From the NCBI GenBank assembly GCA_019694795.1, contig JAIBBF010000006.1:39268-103267 (forward strand): a stretch of DNA of 64,000 nucleotides, written 5' to 3'. The position numbers were made by a program, and so were the translations under genes. The notes under the pieces are model-generated. The model had not been told where the DNA came from. It searched no databases and worked only from the letters and a program-made list of their open reading frames with translations. This DNA comes from Flavobacteriales bacterium (GTDB lineage: Bacteria > Bacteroidota > Bacteroidia > Flavobacteriales_D > UBA2798). Of the stretch, positions 26,696 through 33,715 are shown one piece after another (the first letter of the stretch is position 1; each line of letters opens with the position of its first letter).

Positions 26696-29146
26696 TTAGT
26701 GGAAAAAAGAAAGGATCTGCGATAGAATTTCATCATTCTCCTGATCCAACAGATTCACTTTTAGCACTTCAAGTCCGCTACGTTGCGATTGCCATTGCAA
26801 GAACGCATCCTTCTCAATTCGATTTAGGTGCGATAGGTTGGCCGGAAATATTTTTTTAGAAGCCAGGTGTTCTTTTCCGCCAAACACCAATTGAGCGTTC
26901 AATAAACTTATTTCTTCGGGATCTGAAAGCAACAAACGAATCTTGAAATTTTCCGGTACACGCATTAATTGCGCCATGGTCATCAGGTGAATTTCTGTGT
27001 CACCCCCGGGTGATGAATTCAACAAAGACAACTGAAGTTCTGCTTTTTGGTCAACCTGAGAAGGTAAATGATTCAGCACCTTCACACCGTTGGAAAGAAG
27101 CTTCTCTCCTATTTCACCTATTCCCGAAGCAGGTGGTCCACTGATAACATTTATTTCCCTATTCTGATGTGCATTTAAAATCGCTAATTGTTCATTTGCT
27201 TTTTCTTCATTCTTCAATTGGTTGCGATACAATTGAATTAATTGATTCCGCGCTTTCAGCATTTCGGGATTTTGTTTCAAAGCAAACAAATAAGCATTTT
27301 CTGCATCTTCAACATCACCGTTTAATCGCAATGCTTCTCCCAATTGAAAATGGGCCTGTGGGAAAAAATTCCTGATTTCAATGGCATCTAAAAAATGATC
27401 TATGGCAGTATCTGCATCGCCGGAGCGTAACATCACCATTCCCATTCCAAAATGACCAAACACGTTTTTCGGATTGCGCTCCACTACTTGAGAATACCAT
27501 TTTTCAGCATCCTTATATTCTTGTAAAACCAGAGAAGTATCACCCAGTCGCAATAAAATATCGATGGACTTCGGTGCTTTTTCGTGTGCCCGGTAAAATG
27601 ATTTGTAAGCTAATTTACCACGGTGCTGACTCAAATAAATCTTCCCTATAAAATACCAAACCTGAATATCGAGCGAATCGGAAATTCCTTTTAGTTTTTC
27701 CAGTTCAAGCAGTGCATTATTCCACTGACGGGTATGTATCAGATTTTGTACGAGCAAGGTCCGGAATCGATGAATATCCGGAAACTGGTTGCATATTTTT
27801 TCAAGGATGGAAATCGCCTCTTCATACCTATGACGAAAGGATAAACTTTGTGCGAGATAATAATCTACTTCAGCTTTTGAAACGGCGATAATATGTTCTG
27901 TCGTTCCCTCAGGTCGTTCAATGTATCCCAATTCAATCAACTGCTCTAAGGCCTCCTGTGCATTCCAGGCATTCACTCTTAAATCACCGGGGTGAAGTCC
28001 GGGATCTAAATTTGTTTGATGGTTTTCCCAACTGTCGATCCATTTAATTTCGCGCTGCTCGGTAAATGAAGCCAGCAGCGGTTTCCCTATCATATCCTTA
28101 GCAACAGGGAGACCGAAATAATGCAGAATCGTGGGTGTAATATCGGTAACTGATGCACCGTAAATTTTTTCGTTGGTGGGAATTCCGGGTCCTTTTAGAA
28201 AATAAATTCCGAACGGACTATGCTCCTTTGTTGGTCCGGATGGTTCTTTGGGGACATAACGTGGACGAAGATCGCCTGATTCAAATCCATGATCCGATAG
28301 AATCATGATGGCGGTTTGTTCATCGATCAAATCAAGCATTCGACCCAGCATCATATCCTGAAACCGATATGCACCATCAACTATTTTGCTGTAGAATCTG
28401 AATTTTTCTTCCGGTACACTCGACAATTTTGGAGCACGAAATTTCATTGCCAGGTGCGACATATGATCGATAAAATCGAAATAAACACCCATGATATCCC
28501 ATTCACTATGCTGCATGAGCCATGTACTTACGGCCTGAATAGTGGCAGCGTGCGCTAATTCTTTTCGAACTGCCCAAACTATTTTCTCATCCTCATGCGG
28601 AATTTGATATAATTCAGGAATAAAGGGCATTACTAATTCGGGTGTAATTTCATCCGGGTGTACGCGTAAATCTGCAATTTTATCACCAAGGTGATCCGGA
28701 AAAACAGTTCCCGGAGCGATTTTCCATTGAGAAGGATCGTGATGCGTAACCATTTGGAAAAAATTGGATACCATCACACCATTGATCGGTTCAGCAGGAT
28801 GACTCGGCCACCATCCTACTATATTTGATTTTAATCCATATTGCGAAAACATATTCCAGAATGCTTTCACCTTACGTGATGTGGAAAAAAGCGGACGCAA
28901 GCCCTTTCCTTCCGGATCGGGTTCGGCAAAGCCAAGGATTCCATGTTTTTCAGGTTCAACACCAGTGGCGATGGTGGTCCATAACATCGGTGAAATCGGC
29001 GGATCCATCGTTGCCAGATTGCCTCTTACGCCTTTATCTAAAATACGTTTTAAAGCCGGCATTTCACCCTTAGCGAGCAAATCATCGATCACTTCCCAAT
29101 CTGCCGCATCCCAGCCTAAAACCAGTAATTTTCGCTTAGAATTCAT
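26696..29146 (-). CDS. Alkaline-phosphatase-superfamily / TPR protein with degenerate sulfotransferase-fold tail
   Basis: The protein has 816 residues and no signal peptide, so it is cytoplasmic. Residues 1-420 are a type I phosphodiesterase/nucleotide pyrophosphatase-type domain: LGWDAADWEVID (metal Asp, residue 12), PPISPMLWTTIATG near 50 (usual nucleophile region), LSDHGFESG near 290 and KEHSPFG near 314. Residues about 430-650 form TPR repeats (FGHFGMGMVMLRSGDADTAI). The tail from 665 has a weakened P-loop, SGPPASGIGEIG, lacking the usual GK[ST]-type or RSGT motif. It overlaps the upstream sulfotransferase-like gene by one base (TAATG). It is a paralogue of the gene at 30704. Confidence 0.85.
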   Translation of the reverse strand: MNSKRKLLVLGWDAADWEVIDDLLAKGEMPALKRILDKGVRGNLATMDPPISPMLWTTIATGVEPEKHGILGFAEPDPEGKGLRPLFSTSRKVKAFWNMFSQYGLKSNIVGWWPSHPAEPINGVMVSNFFQMVTHHDPSQWKIAPGTVFPDHLGDKIADLRVHPDEITPELVMPFIPELYQIPHEDEKIVWAVRKELAHAATIQAVSTWLMQHSEWDIMGVYFDFIDHMSHLAMKFRAPKLSSVPEEKFRFYSKIVDGAYRFQDMMLGRMLDLIDEQTAIMILSDHGFESGDLRPRYVPKEPSGPTKEHSPFGIYFLKGPGIPTNEKIYGASVTDITPTILHYFGLPVAKDMIGKPLLASFTEQREIKWIDSWENHQTNLDPGLHPGDLRVNAWNAQEALEQLIELGYIERPEGTTEHIIAVSKAEVDYYLAQSLSFRHRYEEAISILEKICNQFPDIHRFRTLLVQNLIHTRQWNNALLELEKLKGISDSLDIQVWYFIGKIYLSQHRGKLAYKSFYRAHEKAPKSIDILLRLGDTSLVLQEYKDAEKWYSQVVERNPKNVFGHFGMGMVMLRSGDADTAIDHFLDAIEIRNFFPQAHFQLGEALRLNGDVEDAENAYLFALKQNPEMLKARNQLIQLYRNQLKNEEKANEQLAILNAHQNREINVISGPPASGIGEIGEKLLSNGVKVLNHLPSQVDQKAELQLSLLNSSPGGDTEIHLMTMAQLMRVPENFKIRLLLSDPEEISLLNAQLVFGGKEHLASKKIFPANLSHLNRIEKDAFLQWQSQRSGLEVLKVNLLDQENDEILSQILSFFH

Positions 29147-29703
29147 TATTTTCTGTTGCGGTATAAATCGCCGGAAACGGCATCGATCATGTCTTTTGCT
29201 TTTTCGGGTAATCCGATAAATTCTGCCACTTTAATGGCTGTAGCTTCGGGATTTTCGATGGTTTCTTTATAATTGATGATGATTTTTTCTACATCAGGAG
29301 ATTCATTCATAAATTTCATAATCCCCTCAACCTGTTTTTTAAACACTTCGGCAATGGCAGGATTAACCGGTTGATCTTTTTTCCCCAGCATTACATTTTG
29401 AGAAACCAATACTTCATCAAGGTTTCTGTCCATATAAATGATTTTATATTTCAATCCCTTTTTAATAAATGGAATTAACTGGGCAATAATTTTTACGCAT
29501 TTCCCTTGTGCCTGATCCATCCAGGAATTATCGGCAGCAAGTTTTTTTACCGGTTCATATTCGTAATATCCTTTCGGATTGGAATGGTCGGCAATTCTGA
29601 TTTCATCGGTTAGAATACTGATTCCCGATTTAGAAATCATTTGCATCATCATGGATGTCCCGCTTCGTGGTAATCCGGAAACAATTAGAATTTCGTTTTG
29701 CAT
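29146..29703 (-). CDS. Stand-alone sulfotransferase-fold P-loop protein
   Basis: This 185-residue protein begins with the PAPS-type P-loop VSGLPRSGTSMMMQM near residue 8 and continues with the family motif RNLDEVLVSQ near 94 (3'-phosphate site-like) and YKETIENPE near 148. It resembles short sulfotransferase-family proteins. The segment GYYEYEPVKKLA lines up with RRFEYTPMQKLA in the fused C-terminal domain at 30704. The stop overlaps the start of the phosphatase/TPR gene by one base, so the two proteins are made together. The acceptor is unknown, and a true PAPS-dependent activity is inferred. Confidence 0.85.
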   Translation of the reverse strand: MQNEILIVSGLPRSGTSMMMQMISKSGISILTDEIRIADHSNPKGYYEYEPVKKLAADNSWMDQAQGKCVKIIAQLIPFIKKGLKYKIIYMDRNLDEVLVSQNVMLGKKDQPVNPAIAEVFKKQVEGIMKFMNESPDVEKIIINYKETIENPEATAIKVAEFIGLPEKAKDMIDAVSGDLYRNRK

Positions 29704-29723
29704 AGCGTAAAGTAATGAAAAAA

Positions 29724-29753
29724 AGAAAGGCCTGCGTTTCGGCAGACCTTTCT
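29724..29753 (-). terminator. Terminator after cargo protein B gene
   Basis: AGAAAGG.CTGC pairs with GCAG.CCTTTCT (29724-29753) around a GTTTC loop with one mismatch. It follows the stop of the 29770 gene on the minus strand. Confidence 0.7.
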
Positions 29754-29769
29754 GTTATTTCGTAATCAA

Positions 29770-30588
29770 TTATTTTACGAAGATCTTCTTAGTGAAAGTA
29801 CCAGTTGGGTAAACGATACTTACAGTGTAGATACCAGAAGCAAGAGTGCTGATATCGAAAGAAGTTGAACCGTTAACAGTGTGCGTCATAGCAACCTGAC
29901 CATTCATAGAAATGATGCTGAGGTTACCGGTAGATTCAACACCGTTAGCAGTTACTTGAAGCATGTTGTTGATGTTAGCAACAGATACCTTGCTAGCGAT
30001 TTCCTCGTTAACAGATACGTTACCCATATCTCCAGCATTGATTGCTCCGTTAGCAGTTGTATTGAAAGCGAAATCTTTGAAGATTACGTGATCACCAGCT
30101 GCAGGGATGTCCATACGAACCCATCCGTAGTAAGTGTTACCACCAGTTACGAAACGAAGACCCATATAACCGTCAACTACACCGTCACCCCAGAATGAGC
30201 TGTAAGGAGTAGATCCGCTAACTACTAAAGTAAGAGTACCTGTAGAAGTCAACCAAGTTTGAGCAGCGTCGATAACGTCACCGTTATTTAACTTGAAAGG
30301 ATAGTTATATCCAGCAGGAGCAGAACCAGCGATACCGTTAGAGCTAGTTAATGGAGCTGCAATAGCAAGCCATACCGCACCACTGTTTAAGTTGGTATCA
30401 ACTACGGCAAAGTCAAACGTACCGTCTTGGTCGATATCAAGACCAATAGTACCGTTGCTCAGATCGTAATCCGGATTAACATCGTAATAAACTACTTGCG
30501 CATCAGCAGAAGCTGCACCAGCAAGAACAGTACCTGCAACTGCAGAATACTTCAAAAGATTTTTTTCAATGGTAGATTTTTTTTGCAT
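29770..30588 (-). CDS. T9SS-secreted cargo protein B, strongly biased codons
   Basis: This 272-residue protein has a signal peptide (MQKKSTIEKNLLKYSAVAG, cleaved near ASADAQ at residue 31). A calcium-loop-like segment IGLDIDQDGTFDF lies near residue 50. Residues about 195-272 are a type A T9SS sorting domain (LSIISMNGQVAM, DISTLASGIYTVSIV, KKIFVK). It is the paralogue of the 25745 protein. Its codons are almost all of the favoured kind (AAC, TAC, GGT, GTT/GTA, CGT, ATC), unlike neighbours, as in a very abundant protein. It has its own terminator and a -7-type element at 30658. A structural or coat-like surface role is plausible but inferred. Confidence 0.87.
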   Translation of the reverse strand: MQKKSTIEKNLLKYSAVAGTVLAGAASADAQVVYYDVNPDYDLSNGTIGLDIDQDGTFDFAVVDTNLNSGAVWLAIAAPLTSSNGIAGSAPAGYNYPFKLNNGDVIDAAQTWLTSTGTLTLVVSGSTPYSSFWGDGVVDGYMGLRFVTGGNTYYGWVRMDIPAAGDHVIFKDFAFNTTANGAINAGDMGNVSVNEEIASKVSVANINNMLQVTANGVESTGNLSIISMNGQVAMTHTVNGSTSFDISTLASGIYTVSIVYPTGTFTKKIFVK

Positions 30589-30657
30589 AATCTCTAGATG
30601 ATTAAGGTTTATGAGGGGTAAATTTACAATAATTTTTCATTTTCATTACATAGAAAT

Positions 30658-30665
30658 CAAAAATA
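30658..30665 (-). promoter_or_regulatory. -7 element upstream of cargo protein B
   Basis: On the minus strand TATTTTTG (30665-30658) matches TAnnTTTG, giving a leader of about 65 bases to the ATG at 30588. No -33 TTTG was found at the standard distance. Confidence 0.3.
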
Positions 30666-30703
30666 ACCATTCAGGTTTTCCTCAGAGTTATTAACATCGA
30701 CCA

Positions 30704-33244
30704 TCAGGCCTCATTTTGAGATGAAAGCTCCAATTGTGCCAAATCAAAATCCTCACCCAGGAAGTAAGCCAGGGACTCCAATTCTGCTTCTTCACGGTTT
30801 AACAGGGCTTCGTAGCTGAGTTTATGGACTTGTATATGAGGACGTTGTTCCAAAAATTCTTCAGTTTCCTTTATTTGCTCACCCAATTCCATGGCATCTA
30901 CCAGGTCAAATGCATTCTGACTACGCAATTTGCCTTCTGATTTTAATTGCTGGCGCGATTTCAGAATATCTGCGGAATTACGCTCCACCAGAATCAGTTT
31001 GTATTCGTAATTATCCGGCAAATAATTCAAAAAGTGCATTGGAATTTTTACGGCATGGCCATCGCAGTCCTTGAGAAACGCATTTTCATTCGCTAATTTC
31101 TGCATAGGAGTGTATTCAAATCTGCGATAAGGATTGTCCTTATCTCCGGCATCCATGGAATCGTATTTAACGGGATAACCCGCTTTTTCGAGTGTCTCCA
31201 TCACCAAACTCATACCACTGCGTGCAGGTCCGCTTACCAATGTAATTTGACCTTTGATGTTTTCCCTCAGAATTTTTTCATGATGGGCGCGCTTGGCTTC
31301 CATGTTAAGCTCAGAATATATTTTCACGAGCCATCTTCTTGTCCGTGCTAATTTAGGTCCAATTACAGCAGCCACTTCAAAGGCTTCAGCCGCTTTATCT
31401 TTTATTCCCAAATGATACAAACAAGTTCCGATTCCCTGATGAGCAGGAATGTAGTAGTACGTATTTGAAATAACCTGCATCCATTCGTCAATCGCCTCTT
31501 CATAGCGACCAGTTTTTAAATAAACTGAAGCTAGACTGTTGCGTGCAAAAATATTATCGGGATCAATACTTACGGCCTTTTGAAAGTATTTCTCCGCTTC
31601 CGAAAAATTCTGACGCATTTGATACGCGACACCAATTTTGCGGTACATGTTGGCCGAATTTGGTGTTAGTTCAATCACTTTGCGAAACAATTCTTCGGCT
31701 TTAACCGGATTTTTATTGGCCAAATGAAAAGATGCTTCGTGGTACATCAGGAATGGTTGAGAATCTTCATTCCCTTGTGCTTTTAATTTTTCTAGTAGCG
31801 TAAAGGCTTCTTTATTCATTCCTAATGAAAGGTATAAACCTAATAGACGATACCCGTAACGGAGATTATCTTTTGCTTCCTTCGTTTCTTCTACCAGACG
31901 CTCTAACATAGGTAAAGCTTCACGACGCTTTCCTCCGTCAATAAGATTACGAGCCACATAATATTCACCTTCATTTACGGCCTGGCGAATGTTATGTGCT
32001 TTATCACCGGTTGGTGCTTCGATGTAACCTAAATCAACCAATTGTTGCATTGCCTCTTGCTGTGCCCATGGATCTTGTCCCTCACCCTTGTGCATGCCAT
32101 CATTCCCTTCTACCTCTTCCCACGAATCGATATAGGATAAAGCAGGAGCTTTTTCATAGATCTGAACCAATGGTTTTCCTTCCATATCCCTGCCAATTGG
32201 TTTTTCGTATAGAGATAGAACGGTTGGAGTAATATCAATAACAGATCCTCCAAAAATGGCATGATTCTTTTTGATGCCGGGTCCCTTAATAGCAAAAAAG
32301 GCATAAGGCGAATGTTCGTAGGTTGGACCGGCGGGCTCTTTTGGTAATTGGCGCGGACGTAAGTGATCCGAATGGAAACCATGGTCTGAAACAATAATCA
32401 CCGTAGTGTCATCATCAATTAACGACAAAATGCGATCGAGCATCATATCATGAAAACGATAAGCTCCTGTTATTGCTTCTTTATAAAAATCGAATTTATC
32501 TTCTGGTATGGTAGGTAATTTCGGTGGGTGATACTTCATCGTAGCATGCGAGAAGTGATCGATGGAATCCCAATACACGGCCATGAAATCCCAGTCCTCA
32601 TTTTCCAATAAATAGGTGGCAGCATTGTGGATACTAAAAGTATGTGCCAATGTGGTTACAATAGCACCCATTACTTTGTCTTTCGACTTAATTGCTTCCT
32701 TGAATTTAGGAACAAAAGGTTGCATCATTGGTCCCGTTACTTCCGTTGGATGCACCCTGATATTTTTCATGGTTTCTTCAAGGCTCAATGGATGAACTGT
32801 TCCTGGAATCCATTTCCAATCTTCTCTGGTTTTATCTCTCGTTTGCTGGAAAAATTGCGAAACCATTACACCATTGATAGGCTCGGCAGGGTGACTCGGC
32901 CACCACCCTACTACATTGGATTTCATTCCTTCCTGATTGAAAATATTCCATAGTGCTTTCACTTTTCTGGAAGTAGAAGCAACAGGACGAATTCCATTAG
33001 CGGAATTTGGATCAGGATCCGGTTCAACAAAGCCATGAATCCCGTGTTTATCGGCACGTTTTCCGGTAGCGATGGAGGTCCACAACATAGGAGAAATCGG
33101 AGGATCTAAAGTGGCAAGTTTTCCGGAAGAACCTTCTTTTAAAAATTTAGCCAGCGTGGGCATCATTCCTTTAGCCACCAGGTCGTTAACTACTTTCCAT
33201 TCGCAGGCATCCCAGCCTAATAATAATACCTTACGCTTGCTCAT
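30704..33244 (-). CDS. Alkaline-phosphatase-superfamily / TPR / sulfotransferase-fold fusion protein
   Basis: The protein has 846 residues and no signal peptide. Residues 1-420 form a nucleotide pyrophosphatase/phosphodiesterase-type domain (LGWDACEWKVVND at 7-19, PPISPMLWTSIATG near 50, VSDHGFHSDHL near 288, YEHSPYAFFAIKGPG near 313). Residues about 430-655 are TPR repeats. Residues about 668-846 are a sulfotransferase-fold domain with P-loop SGPARSGMSLVMETL near 671 and RNSADILKSRQQ near 745. It is a paralogue of the gene at 26696, with a better preserved tail. Its start overlaps the preceding small gene by 14 bases. The substrate is unknown; a linked phospho- and sulfo-transfer role is inferred. 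Confidence 0.87.
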   Translation of the reverse strand: MSKRKVLLLGWDACEWKVVNDLVAKGMMPTLAKFLKEGSSGKLATLDPPISPMLWTSIATGKRADKHGIHGFVEPDPDPNSANGIRPVASTSRKVKALWNIFNQEGMKSNVVGWWPSHPAEPINGVMVSQFFQQTRDKTREDWKWIPGTVHPLSLEETMKNIRVHPTEVTGPMMQPFVPKFKEAIKSKDKVMGAIVTTLAHTFSIHNAATYLLENEDWDFMAVYWDSIDHFSHATMKYHPPKLPTIPEDKFDFYKEAITGAYRFHDMMLDRILSLIDDDTTVIIVSDHGFHSDHLRPRQLPKEPAGPTYEHSPYAFFAIKGPGIKKNHAIFGGSVIDITPTVLSLYEKPIGRDMEGKPLVQIYEKAPALSYIDSWEEVEGNDGMHKGEGQDPWAQQEAMQQLVDLGYIEAPTGDKAHNIRQAVNEGEYYVARNLIDGGKRREALPMLERLVEETKEAKDNLRYGYRLLGLYLSLGMNKEAFTLLEKLKAQGNEDSQPFLMYHEASFHLANKNPVKAEELFRKVIELTPNSANMYRKIGVAYQMRQNFSEAEKYFQKAVSIDPDNIFARNSLASVYLKTGRYEEAIDEWMQVISNTYYYIPAHQGIGTCLYHLGIKDKAAEAFEVAAVIGPKLARTRRWLVKIYSELNMEAKRAHHEKILRENIKGQITLVSGPARSGMSLVMETLEKAGYPVKYDSMDAGDKDNPYRRFEYTPMQKLANENAFLKDCDGHAVKIPMHFLNYLPDNYEYKLILVERNSADILKSRQQLKSEGKLRSQNAFDLVDAMELGEQIKETEEFLEQRPHIQVHKLSYEALLNREEAELESLAYFLGEDFDLAQLELSSQNEA

Positions 33245-33416
33245 TCTCTTTCGTATCGTTTTCCTTTTGATCTTTCATTTTTGCTACTGCTTCATCACGA
33301 ACCTCACGCCACATCAAATAGCCTTTATAGCCAAGAGCCATTATTCCTAATGCTCCTTCAACGGGGATATCTACCTTTTTACCGGGGGTAATATCCATTT
33401 TCGTTCTTTCTGACAT
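33231..33416 (-). CDS. Small protein upstream of phosphatase/TPR/ST gene, 61 aa
   Basis: This 61-residue protein starts at ATG 33416 (MSERTKMDITPGKKVD). It contains IPVEGALGIMALGYKGYLMW near residues 17-36, a short hydrophobic segment, and then a charged tail rich in Lys and Glu. It has a near copy at 33497. The stop overlaps the start of the 846-residue protein by 14 bases, implying translational coupling. A TAnnTTTG element (33439-33432) lies 15 bases upstream. It may be a small adaptor or membrane-associated helix for the large protein. I do not recognise the family. Confidence 0.75.
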   Translation of the reverse strand: MSERTKMDITPGKKVDIPVEGALGIMALGYKGYLMWREVRDEAVAKMKDQKENDTKENEQA

Positions 33417-33431
33417 TCCTGTATTTTTTTG

Positions 33432-33439
33432 CAAATGTA
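33432..33439 (-). promoter_or_regulatory. -7 element of the small protein / phosphatase-TPR-ST operon
   Basis: On the minus strand TACATTTG matches TAnnTTTG and is 15 bases before the ATG at 33416, giving a very short leader. No convincing -33 was seen. Confidence 0.35.
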
Positions 33440-33496
33440 ATAAATGAAACGCCCATGGCCTATTAATAATCCAGCCAGGCCGAATCGACGGAATCG

Positions 33497-33658
33497 TTAT
33501 TGACCGGATGACTTCTCTTTTTTGTCCTTTTCATTGGACATCTTCTTCCGTTTCGCCTCTCTCCATGCCCGCAGTCCTACATCACCCAGTGCCAATAAAC
33601 CTAACATTCCTTCAACGGGAATCTTTTCCGGGCTTAGCATTAATTTTTCCTTTTCCAT
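33497..33658 (-). CDS. Small paralogue protein, 53 aa
   Basis: A 53-codon frame (MEKEKLMLSPEKIPVEGMLG...) reads from ATG 33658 to TAA at 33497. It shares IPVEGxLGxxALGxxGxxxW and the following Arg-Glu pair with the 61-residue protein 80 bases downstream, although nucleotide identity is limited. The tail is Lys/Glu-rich. The conserved core at protein level in two adjacent frames is strong evidence that both are real. It starts only about a dozen bases after the terminator of the metalloprotease gene, so its transcription is unexplained. Function unknown. Confidence 0.7.
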   Translation of the reverse strand: MEKEKLMLSPEKIPVEGMLGLLALGDVGLRAWREAKRKKMSNEKDKKEKSSGQ

Positions 33659-33673
33659 TGGTGTAAAAATAAA

Positions 33674-33699
33674 AAAAGCGAAGGAAATCCTTCGCTTTT
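33674..33699 (-). terminator. Rho-independent terminator after M36 metalloprotease gene
   Basis: AAAAGCGAAGG (33674-33684) pairs perfectly with CCTTCGCTTTT (33689-33699) around AAAT. On the minus strand it follows the protease stop at 33716. Confidence 0.85.
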
Positions 33700-33715
33700 C
33701 TTAGTTGAATATCGA

